Part shown: piece after piece, positions 1-8,269 of the stretch
How the letters are laid out: every line of letters begins with the position of its first letter
Position numbering within the stretch: the stretch's first letter is position 1
Source of the DNA: Puia sp.
GTDB taxonomy: Bacteria > Bacteroidota > Bacteroidia > Chitinophagales > Chitinophagaceae
Direction of reading: 5' to 3'
Length of the DNA: 64,000 bases
Assembly: GCA_031292515.1 (NCBI GenBank)
Contig: JARLGZ010000172.1
Location: 248,001 to 312,000 of the forward strand
Notes under the pieces: generated by a model
The model's input: the letters and a program-made list of their open reading frames with translations, nothing else
Databases searched by the model: none
What the model was told of the DNA's origin: nothing
Program-made: the position numbers and the translations under genes

Positions 1-1
1 C

Positions 2-199
2 AGCAAGTCGGGAGTGACGGTCTACGAAGGAAAACTGCCGTATGTCGAGACCTTCTCGGCTGTTCCGCTATCGGAAGGTCTTTGTTATCTGAACAGTCTG
101 TTGAATCTCTCATTTGCCCTGAACCAGGGCAGCTTCTCCGAAAAATATAAGGTCTACAGCGGTCCGGAATGGACCGTGACCGTGAAAAAATCGAAGTGA
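2..199 (+). CDS. C-terminal end of an unidentified protein (5' end outside window)
   Basis: The reading frame is open from the first bases of the window, so the GTG at position 14 is probably internal and only the last 65 residues of a longer protein are visible. The tail is rich in aromatic and beta-prone residues (VYSGPEWTVTV) and ends in a basic KKSK. No family is recognised. It converges on the leftward gene ending at 232, with 32 bases between the two stops and no clear terminator hairpin there. Confidence 0.55.
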   Translation, partial: SKSGVTVYEGKLPYVETFSAVPLSEGLCYLNSLLNLSFALNQGSFSEKYKVYSGPEWTVTVKKSK

Positions 200-231
200 A
201 GAAACCGAAATAATACGGCAGTCTTTCACAG

Positions 232-1101
232 TCAAAGATCTTTCAGATCCTTTTTCTCAAAATAGATGCCGTTGTCCAATTCCACCTTTCCATAATAGAG
301 TCCCATACCCGTCTGCCGCAGGTATTTTTTCTGATAGCGCGCATGAATCTCAGGTGACATCTTCCGCCCGTTCACCGTCATCTCCCGGTCGCTCAGGCCC
401 ATCCCGGTCAATTCGCTTTTAGACGCGATGATATGATCTTTTACAAGATCCGCGGCCAGGTCACGCAGTTGCTGCTCGTAGAACGCATGGTCGTTGCCGG
501 CCTCTTGCCGCTCCCTATCAGCCCGGCCGAGGTCCATGTCTGCCTTTACCCGGTCGATTTCCGCCTTTTCGCGATTCATTTCCGCCTGCAGTCTATCTTG
601 TTCTTCCGTCAATCTGCCCTTTTCTGCCCTCAGTCTATCCTCATCGGCCATCAGCTCGTCTTTTTCCTGCTGTCGCCTTTCCTGTTCTGCCAGCTGCCGA
701 TGCTGTTCGGCCTGCTGTCGCTCCTGTTCAGCCTTCAGTCTTTCCTGCGATATGATTCGCCTGTCCTTTTCCGCCCGCTCCTGGTCCTCCAAGGCGCGGG
801 CCCTGTCGGCCCGGATCTGTTCGTCGATCTCTTTGATCACTGCACGATATTTTCCAATGGCTCCATCCGGAATACGCTGGCCGTCGACATACAATTCCTT
901 TATCGTGTCGCCGCTCCTTGTTATTTTATAAGCCTTGCCACCCCAGTTGATGTCGATATATTCCGTCGCAGACACTCCCGGTTCGGCCGGGTGCAGCGTA
1001 TATCCGAGACCTGTGTGATCCGTCGTCTGCGCCTGCACCGTCGTTTGGGCAAACACCATCCCTATCAGCAGCAAGCTGCTGTTTAAAATTACTCTATACA
1101 T
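232..1101 (-). CDS. Exported coiled-coil protein resembling the BlaR1 ectodomain
   Basis: A 289-residue protein with an N-terminal signal peptide (hydrophobic to about residue 22, then VQAQ). Three parts follow: a small domain with TIKELYVDGQRIPD (about 65-85), a long charged coiled coil of R/E/Q-rich repeats (about 95-205), and a C-terminal domain (about 215-289) with LAADLVKDHII and MTVNGRKM. The same order of parts, with similar wording (VKALYYAGARIPND; IASLLKDGIIT; FIVNGIQQ), makes up the outer half of the BlaR1-like protein encoded just upstream, 44 bases away. It therefore looks like a free, secreted copy of that receptor's sensory half. Function is unknown; a decoy, co-receptor or ligand carrier would fit. 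Confidence 0.8.
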   Translation of the reverse strand: MYRVILNSSLLLIGMVFAQTTVQAQTTDHTGLGYTLHPAEPGVSATEYIDINWGGKAYKITRSGDTIKELYVDGQRIPDGAIGKYRAVIKEIDEQIRADRARALEDQERAEKDRRIISQERLKAEQERQQAEQHRQLAEQERRQQEKDELMADEDRLRAEKGRLTEEQDRLQAEMNREKAEIDRVKADMDLGRADRERQEAGNDHAFYEQQLRDLAADLVKDHIIASKSELTGMGLSDREMTVNGRKMSPEIHARYQKKYLRQTGMGLYYGKVELDNGIYFEKKDLKDL

Positions 1102-1145
1102 GATTTTTGTTTTAAACTATGTCTTACAGAAACGAATGACCGCGT

Positions 1146-3752
1146 TTAGGGTCTCTCCTTTAAATCTATGTTGTGCTCGGTGATGCTGGTACCGGATCCG
1201 ATCCGGGAATAAGCGACATGGCTGTCCGCCCCTTTAAAATATTTCGCTTTATACTTGTCACGCAGTTCATCAGACTGCTGAATACCGTTTACGATAAATA
1301 CTTGCGCGTCGAGCGAAAATGAGAGATGCAGGGTGTCTGTGATGATCCCATCCTTCAGGAGACTGGCGATCATCGAAGTGATGCCCGGTGTAAGAAAGGG
1401 CTTTATCGGCCGGACCCGGTATGTATTCGCGGGTTTATAAACGAACGGCACAGGTGCTTTCTCAAGCGCCAGGGGTTTAACAGGTTTATAATATTCGAGC
1501 CTGGATTCCTTATACCATTTGCGCCATCTTTTCTCCTCGTCTTTCAGCAACTGGTTTTTTTGCTTTTCGGGGATGTCATGACTTTCCCTTAACATCGCCT
1601 CATATTTTCTCCTGGCTTCCAAATGGTTGGCCTTTGCCATTTCAGACAGGTTTGATATCTGCAGGGTATCGAGCCTGATATCAGACCTGGAATAAAGGTT
1701 TTGCACCGCCAGCCGGTTTGTCTCTTCGGCTATCCTGGCATATTCCCTGTTCAGCCTTTGCTGCTCCTGATCCAACCTTTCGCGCTCGGACTCCAACCTT
1801 CTTTGAGCGCGCTGCAATTCCTGCATCCGCCTGCCGGCTTCTCCGGGTAAAGTGTCGGCTGGTTTCTCCTGCACGAGTTCCGGAGGATCCAGGGACACGG
1901 CCTCAAGTTGCGCTTTCGTCAATGGAACGGCAATGATATTGGGAACTGCGGTCAAATTATTCCGTCTAATAATTTCAAGTTGCTCTTTTGTCAGCGGGGT
2001 GATCGTCACATCGGGAACAGGGGGCACAGGGGTCGCTGCGATTCCAGCCCCTTCCATGTCTGATTTTGCTCTTTCCAAATCGGCTCTTTCCCTATCGAGA
2101 TCGGCGTTCTGTCTGGCCAGGTCCGCCTCCTTCTTATCTCTTTCTGATTGTTCCTTATCCCAATCCTCCCGGGTCATCCCCGCCGGAACAGGACCTCTGG
2201 ATTCCTGCATCCGGATATTCTTTTCCAGGATGATCTGGTTGATTATGTCCACGTAATGAGAGATCCTGTCATTGGGTATCCTGGCTCCGGCATAATACAG
2301 CGCCTTCACTGTCGAATCCATCGTGACGATCTCATAACCCTGGCTATAATAGGTAACGGTGTCGCCCAGTATTTTTATCCCTTCCTTGCTTCCATAGTGA
2401 TCGGTGGGTGGGAAATCATCGTTCCCATCCCCGCCGGCCCCAGCCGCAATACCCGATTTCCCGGGTATCGTGTCGCTCGCCTTATAGAAGACAATACGGC
2501 TTTTTCCCGAACCGGTTTTCTCCACGCCATTCTTTCCTTCGCCCAAATTCCCGGCGTTGTCTGCCGTCCGCGAGAACGCCAGGGTCATCACCCCCGTCAC
2601 AAAAAGGCAAACCAGCAAAAAGATCTTTTCCCGGATATCGAGGGTCTTGTTGTCATTGTATACGATACGACGAACCCGCTGCAGGAGATGTCCCTTCCCG
2701 GATCCCGGAAAGCCCATCGTATAAGACGAATCCGACAACTGGTATTCCTGGAAGGACACCAGCGCATGAATAAACTGCTGCTTATCCTTCGTTTCACCGA
2801 TGGCCATATCATCACAGCAATGCTCCCGCTCTTCCCTCAACAGGGAAGACAGCCAGAGCACACCCGGGTTGAAGAAGAAGATGATCTCCGCGAAATGCTG
2901 CAGCATATTGACCAGGTAGTCCTTGCGACGGATATGCGCCAGTTCGTGCAGGAGCACGGCCTCTACCTGGTCGGCAGGCAATTGGGCCAGCAAACCGATG
3001 GGGACCAGGATCACAGGCTTGAAGAAGCCAGCCATCATCGGAACCTTCGCCAATTCGGACTCCAGTAAAGCTACCCTTCTCTTTATTTGCAGCCGGTCGG
3101 ACAGCTCCCGGACCCTCGACTTCCAGTAAGCAGGAGGTTCCTTCACGCCGGTATTGCGGAGACGCTGCATATAGCCGATATTGGCCACGATCCGCAGACA
3201 TTTTATACTGAACAGCACAAACCAGACCATTACCAGGAGATAGGCATGGCTGTTGCAATAGGCCGCAAGCCGGTCCCAAAAGGGATAAGATGGAGAAGAA
3301 GCAGTACGCGAAGAGGCGCCGGCGCCGGTAACAATATTGGGGGTCGCGGATCCGGATAGATCGGTCCTGTTTGGAATACCCGCATTGCCGCTGTTATAGA
3401 CAGCCGGCTGTCCCAGCCCTTTCTCCGCCGTCACGCCTCCCCCCTGCGGGAGAGACGGCTGACTTTGTACGGCTTCTTTTTGCGTCACAAAAGCCTGCTG
3501 CAAGGGGTCCGATGTTTCGGCTCCTGTCTGCCACTGCCAGTAGAAGCTTGCCGCAGCAGCCACCATGAAAACCAGGAACAGACCCGATAAAAGCCTATAG
3601 CGCAGGACCGGGGTGGAACGTTTCGTACACAATACCACGATACCGGCAAAGAGGGACAGCAGCATCCCCTGCCAGAGCGAGTGGATCAGCATCCAGCAAA
3701 ACGCATGGATGAATTTATCAGTGAAGGTCTGCCCGGCCAATAATAAGTTCAT
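1146..3752 (-). CDS. BlaR1-type M56 zinc metalloprotease receptor with long coiled-coil ectodomain
   Basis: An 868-residue integral membrane sensor protease. N-terminal membrane segments lie at about 15-42 and 54-70, then a low-complexity loop, a membrane segment at about 170-188, the cytoplasmic M56 domain with HELAH (269-273) and the downstream EREHCCDD motif, and a last membrane segment near 375-393. In known systems such receptors cleave a BlaI-type repressor when a ligand binds outside. The outer part here is not a penicillin-binding domain: it holds a small domain (VKALYYAGARIPND), coiled-coil stretches (about 510-560 and 650-720) and a C-terminal domain, so the signal is probably not a beta-lactam. 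It lies downstream of blaI and upstream of a gene for a secreted copy of its ectodomain. Confidence 0.9.
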   Translation of the reverse strand: MNLLLAGQTFTDKFIHAFCWMLIHSLWQGMLLSLFAGIVVLCTKRSTPVLRYRLLSGLFLVFMVAAAASFYWQWQTGAETSDPLQQAFVTQKEAVQSQPSLPQGGGVTAEKGLGQPAVYNSGNAGIPNRTDLSGSATPNIVTGAGASSRTASSPSYPFWDRLAAYCNSHAYLLVMVWFVLFSIKCLRIVANIGYMQRLRNTGVKEPPAYWKSRVRELSDRLQIKRRVALLESELAKVPMMAGFFKPVILVPIGLLAQLPADQVEAVLLHELAHIRRKDYLVNMLQHFAEIIFFFNPGVLWLSSLLREEREHCCDDMAIGETKDKQQFIHALVSFQEYQLSDSSYTMGFPGSGKGHLLQRVRRIVYNDNKTLDIREKIFLLVCLFVTGVMTLAFSRTADNAGNLGEGKNGVEKTGSGKSRIVFYKASDTIPGKSGIAAGAGGDGNDDFPPTDHYGSKEGIKILGDTVTYYSQGYEIVTMDSTVKALYYAGARIPNDRISHYVDIINQIILEKNIRMQESRGPVPAGMTREDWDKEQSERDKKEADLARQNADLDRERADLERAKSDMEGAGIAATPVPPVPDVTITPLTKEQLEIIRRNNLTAVPNIIAVPLTKAQLEAVSLDPPELVQEKPADTLPGEAGRRMQELQRAQRRLESERERLDQEQQRLNREYARIAEETNRLAVQNLYSRSDIRLDTLQISNLSEMAKANHLEARRKYEAMLRESHDIPEKQKNQLLKDEEKRWRKWYKESRLEYYKPVKPLALEKAPVPFVYKPANTYRVRPIKPFLTPGITSMIASLLKDGIITDTLHLSFSLDAQVFIVNGIQQSDELRDKYKAKYFKGADSHVAYSRIGSGTSITEHNIDLKERP

Positions 3753-3849
3753 AAAATTTGTTTAAACGGTTTCATACATTCTATCAGGCATATTTTTCCC
3801 CATCGAATAGATCAGATCTCTATCCAATATCTATCTTCATCATTGAATC

Positions 3850-3907
3850 CACTCACCACTGACTACTCACCACTGACTACTCACTACTCACCACTGACTA
3901 CTCACTA
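3850..3907 (-). repeat. TAGTGAGT-type low-complexity repeat at the blaI stop codon
   Basis: On the plus strand this reads as repeats of ACTCACCACTGACT and ACTCACTACT. In the sense of the leftward blaI gene it reads TAGTGAGTAGTCAGTGGTG and onward. The first TAG (3898-3900 on the plus strand) is the blaI stop codon, and the last codons of blaI run into it. Related copies occur at the stop codons of secY and rplN and inside the gene at 4870. Confidence 0.85.
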
Positions 3908-4305
3908 TCCAGTTTATTCAGCAAGGCCCGGATCTCATCCAGCTCCTCTTTCGAGGCCTTCTTGTTGCCCAGCAATTGCATCATCAGATTGGTAGCCGAA
4001 CCCTCATACAGCGAATCGACAAAACGATCCAGCAGGAACCCCTTGTATTTCTGCTCTTCCACCGCCGCGCTGTAAATATGTTTCATATTGCTTTCGTCCC
4101 GCTGAAGGATCCCTTTCTCAAACATGATCTGCATGATCTTTAGGGTGGAAGTATATTGAACGGCCCGCTTCTCCTCATTCAGCCTGTCATTTACAAACCG
4201 GACCGTGGACGGCCCATGCTTCCACAGGACCTGCAGGATCTCCAGCTCAGATTTGGTCGGCTCTGCCTTCCTGCCCTCTTCTCTCTTATCATTGGATTGT
4301 GTCAT
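3898..4305 (-). CDS. BlaI/MecI/CopY-family repressor
   Basis: A 135-residue winged-helix repressor (SELEILQVLWKHGPSTVRFVNDRL, then YTSTLKIMQIMFEKGIL), followed by a C-terminal dimerisation helix region ending in EELDEIRALLNKL. Proteins of this family bind palindromic operators in front of their own operon and are cleaved by an M56 receptor. It lies first in the operon blaI - blaR1-like - secreted ectodomain, so it probably represses all three. The stop codon sits in a low-complexity repeat. Length is normal for the family. Confidence 0.92.
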   Translation of the reverse strand: MTQSNDKREEGRKAEPTKSELEILQVLWKHGPSTVRFVNDRLNEEKRAVQYTSTLKIMQIMFEKGILQRDESNMKHIYSAAVEEQKYKGFLLDRFVDSLYEGSATNLMMQLLGNKKASKEELDEIRALLNKLDSE

Positions 4306-4323
4306 AATTCCTAGTATTCACCA

Positions 4324-4354
4324 CTAAGGTAGGAAACTTTTCGTACGAACAAAA
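4324..4354 (-). promoter_or_regulatory. Probable promoter and operator of the blaI operon
   Basis: Read leftward, TTTTG, 18 bases, then TACCTTAG gives a near match to the Bacteroidota promoter (TTTG ... TAnnTTTG). A perfect 10-base palindrome TTCGTACGAA (4340-4349) lies between the boxes, and TTCCTA/TAGGAA flank the downstream box. This is a natural place for the BlaI-type repressor to bind. Inferred only from position and symmetry. Confidence 0.5.
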
Positions 4355-4371
4355 TATTAGGTCATATTTTT

Positions 4372-4752
4372 TTGGAAAAATTTCCATCGCGCAACTTAGT
4401 TTCGCGCCAGTTGCGCAAAGAGTTAAAAGACAGAGAAGAAGAGCGGGATGCCTTTACCGGCGTTTTTAAGAAATATGGGCGGAAGGCCGGTTTTAAAGGC
4501 CCTTCCACGGAGACCCTCCTGCTCGTCGCCATCCGCAACCGGGAAGGTCTGCTCATCGCCGACCATTGCTGGTTCAACCTCACCAAAGGATTCGAAAAAC
4601 TCGGAAACCTCCGGGAAGGCGCCTTGATCCATTTCGAAGCCAGGGTGAAAAAGTATAAAAAAGGGTATGTGAACAGCCGCGCCGGGATCGACCAGACGAA
4701 TTTCGACTATAAACTCAGCCACCCCACGAAGATTTCCCTGAGTATAAAATAG
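4372..4752 (+). CDS. Small conserved-looking protein of unknown function
   Basis: A 126-residue frame divergent from blaI. The only start codons near its beginning are TTG at 4372 and later TTGs, so the exact start is uncertain. The N-terminus is basic and helical (SRQLRKELKDREEERDAF). The rest looks like a small beta-barrel of the OB type (TETLLLVAIRNREGLLIADHCWFN, then LREGALIHFEARVKKYKKGYV), ending in a charged segment. No catalytic motif is visible; binding to nucleic acid is conceivable from the basic faces but is not shown. It shares the intergenic region with the blaI promoter. Confidence 0.65.
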   Translation: MEKFPSRNLVSRQLRKELKDREEERDAFTGVFKKYGRKAGFKGPSTETLLLVAIRNREGLLIADHCWFNLTKGFEKLGNLREGALIHFEARVKKYKKGYVNSRAGIDQTNFDYKLSHPTKISLSIK

Positions 4753-4869
4753 GAAAAGCCCTCTCTATCCCTGTATCCCGGGCATGCGGGCCGAAGAAGC
4801 CTGTCTGAGAAACAATCAAACAACCAAACACATTAATAACCGAATACGGAATCTCTAATACGACAAACA

Positions 4870-6750
4870 ATGATCCTGAAAAAATCCGCCGCACTGCATC
4901 TGCCCCTAACCCTGTCCTTAACCCTATCGCTTGTGTCGGCCTCTCTTTTCTGCTCTTTATCGGCTCTGGCCTCCCCTCTTCCCTCCGCCAAATTACTGAT
5001 CCCCGCTCCCCCCAGTTCCCGGTCCCTTCCAACCCACTCACTACTCACTACCGACTACTCACTAAACCACTACGCCATCGGCATGTTCCATTTCAACCTC
5101 CAATATGTCGCCGGTGACTACAAGATCGAAAGAAGGATCATCGAGGAATCGCTTTTCCCCGTCCTCCAATTTTTCGATAAGAACCCGCAATACAAATCAG
5201 ATATCGAGATCCAGGGATACGCCATCGACCTGCTGGCGGAAGAACATCCCGCGGTACTCGCCCTGCTGAAAAAACTCGTAAAACGCAAACAGATCGAGCT
5301 GGTCATCGCCCATTATTCGGACCAGTTCTTTATCGGCTACCCCGCACTGGACATGCAACGGTCTATCGAACTGTCGGACCAGGCCCTGGCCCGGCAGGGA
5401 CTGGAGAGATCCCGTGTATTCTTTGGACAGGAGATCCAATGGTCACCCGGCATGGCCTACGCACTAAAAGGGAAATACGATGTCGTCGTCACGAGTTCAG
5501 ACCCCAACAGTTGGTATAACGACGAGACCCTTCCGCTCGTGAATGTGAAATATGGCGACGACTCCATCGAAGCCCTGATCGGCGGCGGCAAAAAGAAACT
5601 CAATGGCATGGACTGGACCATCGCCTTTCTCGACGACGGCGAGGAATTCAACTCGCTCGACTACAACAGCAATTTCTACCGTGTCCCGGAACAGGAGAAA
5701 TTGAATGTAGATAATTATAAGAAACTGCTCGACCAGGGATATCAGTTCGTCACGATCACCGAACTCACCCAAAAGATCAAAAAGGATCCCGGCTACACGA
5801 TACCCGACTATCCATTCACCCCCGAAGGCACCTGGCACATGAATGTCTGCGGCCCCTTTATGTGGATGGGGAGACAACGTAGCGGCGTGGAGACGGATGG
5901 TGTCACCCGTGCCCTCTCCTACCAGGCCCGCGGAGAAGTCATGATGGCCGAAAACCTGGTGGCCTATGCCGAAAAACAAGGCAAAGACGTCGAAGAAGTC
6001 AGAAAACTCCTGAAGGAAGCCTGGAAGCATCTCCTGCTCTCTGAAGTATCGGATTCCAGCGGCTGGGACCCCTGGCTGGTGGAGGTACAATATACCGACA
6101 ACGAAGTGGCTACCACGAGGATGCTCCTGAAAAAGATCCTCGAGCAGCTGAGGAAGATGCTGGCCGTCTCCGGGAAATCCTTGCTCGTCAATACCGGCAC
6201 CGGATCGGTGGAAGAAAGGGGCGCACACGATAGCCCCCTCCCCGTCGCAGCATCGCTGCCGGTCAACTTTGCCGTCAACGCCCAATCCTATAACGTCAGG
6301 ATCAGCAAACTCAGCGAGGTCCTTTACCGGATGGACGTTCAATGCACCCGCCCCGACAACGGCGCCGTGGAGATCGTATTCGACACCGCGCCCGACGGTC
6401 TGCAATATTCGGCCTCCTGCGGGGAACAAACGAAAGTGACGATCCCTACGACCTATAAGCATGATCCGGCGTTCGCCCTGACTAACGGTTTTATCTACCT
6501 GAATAATGGGTATAGCCTGGTCAAGGATTGCACGGTCGAACACCTGGCCGCTACCTGGAAGATGAAATCGGGGAAATTGGTTTTCAGGGAAGAACTGAAA
6601 GAAGGCAATATGACCATGAACATGCGTTTCTATGTCCTGAAAGGGTCCGCGGACCAGGGACTGCAGTTCGCCAACAGCCTCAACGCATGGCCTTCCTATT
6701 GTGTGAAATTCAGAGAGGACAAAATAGAGATGGAAAGAATCACCCCGTGA
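4870..6750 (+). CDS. Exported GH57/GH38-superfamily-like glycoside hydrolase
   Basis: A 626-residue protein with a signal peptide (residues 1-36) and a low-complexity leader to about residue 65. From HYAIGMFHFNLQY a domain of about 330 residues follows that resembles the (beta/alpha) barrel of the GH57/GH38/deacetylase superfamily (FHFNLQ, EIQGYAIDLL, IAHYSDQFFIGYP, FFGQEIQWSPGM). A helical region with SGWDPW and a C-terminal beta-sandwich (about 470-626) come next. It probably acts on a polysaccharide in the periplasm or at the surface. The barrel call rests on faint motif likeness and the exact family is uncertain. Oddly, part of the leader ([11 protein letters not shown]) is encoded by a copy of the ACTCAC repeat found between other genes. 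Confidence 0.6.
   Translation: MILKKSAALHLPLTLSLTLSLVSASLFCSLSALASPLPSAKLLIPAPPSSRSLPTHSLLTTDYSLNHYAIGMFHFNLQYVAGDYKIERRIIEESLFPVLQFFDKNPQYKSDIEIQGYAIDLLAEEHPAVLALLKKLVKRKQIELVIAHYSDQFFIGYPALDMQRSIELSDQALARQGLERSRVFFGQEIQWSPGMAYALKGKYDVVVTSSDPNSWYNDETLPLVNVKYGDDSIEALIGGGKKKLNGMDWTIAFLDDGEEFNSLDYNSNFYRVPEQEKLNVDNYKKLLDQGYQFVTITELTQKIKKDPGYTIPDYPFTPEGTWHMNVCGPFMWMGRQRSGVETDGVTRALSYQARGEVMMAENLVAYAEKQGKDVEEVRKLLKEAWKHLLLSEVSDSSGWDPWLVEVQYTDNEVATTRMLLKKILEQLRKMLAVSGKSLLVNTGTGSVEERGAHDSPLPVAASLPVNFAVNAQSYNVRISKLSEVLYRMDVQCTRPDNGAVEIVFDTAPDGLQYSASCGEQTKVTIPTTYKHDPAFALTNGFIYLNNGYSLVKDCTVEHLAATWKMKSGKLVFREELKEGNMTMNMRFYVLKGSADQGLQFANSLNAWPSYCVKFREDKIEMERITP
5036..5065 (+). repeat. ACTCACTACT repeat inside the leader of the GH57-like gene
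   Basis: Repeats of ACTCACTACT with a CCGACTACTCACT unit, the same family as the copies at 3850, 47048 and 53078. Here it is translated and lies between the signal peptide and the first folded domain, so it is probably tolerated as a linker. Unlike the three stop-codon copies, it is antisense to its gene. Confidence 0.8.
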
Positions 6751-6861
6751 TTCTGTTAAAAAACCGTCATAAAATGTTTTCAAGATGTTAATGCCCCTGG
6801 TTAATGGAGGAACCATGCGTTAACTGCCTATTTTTAAAAGAAAACAGCTCCTATTCTTTCC

Positions 6862-8145
6862 ATCTTAAAAAAGGCTCTCCCCGTCCTGCTGGTCCTGGCC
6901 CTCACCCTGAATACCTATGGACAGGATACAAAGACTTCCGGAAAGGATGCAACCGCCACCCGTCCGGACACGACGCCCCACCGGGACACGACGACTTCCC
7001 ATCGTATTCATCTGCTGTCCGGGAGAGACCAGATCGACCTGATCGACATCGGTCGCGGCATCGTCATGAAACACCCGGGTATCAGAAAAGACACATCCGG
7101 CAAAAAGGCCGGAAAACTCTACCCGGCCCTCCTGCCTTCCGCTGAGTATACCCTGGAGACAGGGCTGGCATTCGACCTGACCGCCAGCCTGGCCTTTTAT
7201 ACCGGAGAACGGACGGAAGACAATATATCGAATATCTACCTCGCATCGGTGTTCACACAAAAGGATCAGATCCTGATGCCCCTGCAGGGAAATATCTGGA
7301 CAAAAGGCAATAAATACAATATAGTCACCGATTGGCGCTTTGAAATATTCCCGCAGGATACCTACGGCCTGGGTACGCTCACGACTACCGCCGACGCCGA
7401 TCCCATCGACTATACCTATCTGCGTTTTTATTCCACCCTCCTGAAGACCGTCGCCCACGATTTCTACCTCGGGCTGGGCTATAATATCGATTATTTCTGG
7501 AATATCCGTGAAGTCGCCCCTCCCGCAAACGGGCTGCCAACGGATTTTGAGAAATATGGCATCACACAGCGGTCGATGTCCTCGGGCCCGACCTTCAACA
7601 TTCTATACGATGGCCGCCGCAACGAGATCAACCCCGAACCGGGTTATTACGCCAACCTCGTATTTCGAACCAATTTTACCGCTCTTGGCAGTGACGCCAA
7701 CTGGCAATCCCTGCTGATAGACGCCCGTAAATACCTGCATTTCCCGGCGTCTTCGCACAACACCCTGGCTTTCTGGACTTATGACTATTTCGTTCTTGGC
7801 GGGACGCCGCCCTACCTGCTCCTGCCCTCCACGCAGTCCGATACCTATGCCAATATGGGCAGAGGCTATATCGGCGGCAGATTCCGGGGCAGGGATATGG
7901 TCTACCTGGAATCGGAATATCGCTATGGGATCACCCATAATGGTCTGCTGGGCGGTGTCGTCTTCGTCAACGCCCAATCCTTTACGGAGCCGGTCACCAA
8001 CCGCTTCGAGGCCATCGCTCCCGGCTGGGGCGCGGGCATCCGGATCAAGCTGAACAAATTCCCGCATACCAATATCGCACTCGACTATGGCTTTGGGCTG
8101 CACGGATCGAGCGGGATCTTCGCCAATCTCGGTGAAGTATTCTGA
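6862..8145 (+). CDS. Outer-membrane barrel protein of the Omp85/BamA surface-antigen type, with no ordinary start codon
   Basis: The frame encodes a convincing signal peptide, LKKALPVLLVLALTLNTYGQ, at 6865-6924, but no ATG, GTG or TTG occurs in frame between the stop at 6835-6837 and the ATG at 7066. ATC at 6862 or ATT at 6853 are the only plausible starts, unless one base is in error (ATC for ATG). The mature part shows alternating beta strands with GRRNEINPEPGYYANLVF, FYLGLGYNIDYFW and a C-terminal strand series (FPHTNIALDYGFGLHGSSGIFANLGEVF) ending in Phe, as expected for a Bacteroidota D15-domain protein lacking POTRA domains. A conventional call would begin at 7066 and lose the signal peptide. 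Confidence 0.75.
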   Translation: MLKKALPVLLVLALTLNTYGQDTKTSGKDATATRPDTTPHRDTTTSHRIHLLSGRDQIDLIDIGRGIVMKHPGIRKDTSGKKAGKLYPALLPSAEYTLETGLAFDLTASLAFYTGERTEDNISNIYLASVFTQKDQILMPLQGNIWTKGNKYNIVTDWRFEIFPQDTYGLGTLTTTADADPIDYTYLRFYSTLLKTVAHDFYLGLGYNIDYFWNIREVAPPANGLPTDFEKYGITQRSMSSGPTFNILYDGRRNEINPEPGYYANLVFRTNFTALGSDANWQSLLIDARKYLHFPASSHNTLAFWTYDYFVLGGTPPYLLLPSTQSDTYANMGRGYIGGRFRGRDMVYLESEYRYGITHNGLLGGVVFVNAQSFTEPVTNRFEAIAPGWGAGIRIKLNKFPHTNIALDYGFGLHGSSGIFANLGEVF

Positions 8146-8150
8146 CCGGG

Positions 8151-8220
8151 CTAAAAAAGTCTTCCGATCACTCCAAAAGGAAGTTTCCCGATCGCTCCAA
8201 AAAACGTTTGAAATTTCCGG
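8151..8220 (+). repeat. Degenerate short tandem repeat, period about 20-25
   Basis: Three loose units beginning CTAAAAAAGTC, CTCCAAAAGGAAG and CTCCAAAAAACG, each followed by CCGATC or a similar end, fill the gap between the barrel protein and the phosphoesterase. Weak by itself; listed because similar arrays fill many other spacers here. Confidence 0.5.
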
Positions 8221-8269
8221 TTTTCTCCCTCGTCGCCCTTACATTGCATCCCGACCATTTTTGCTTCTC

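Noticed and set aside
1146-3752. True beta-lactam sensor BlaR1
   Set aside because: The penicillin-binding domain with SxxK and KTG motifs is absent; the outer part is coiled coil and unknown domains.
5497-6816. Long antisense frame of 439 residues
   Set aside because: It lies opposite the exported GH57-like gene, has no recognisable domain and mirrors that gene's codon pattern.
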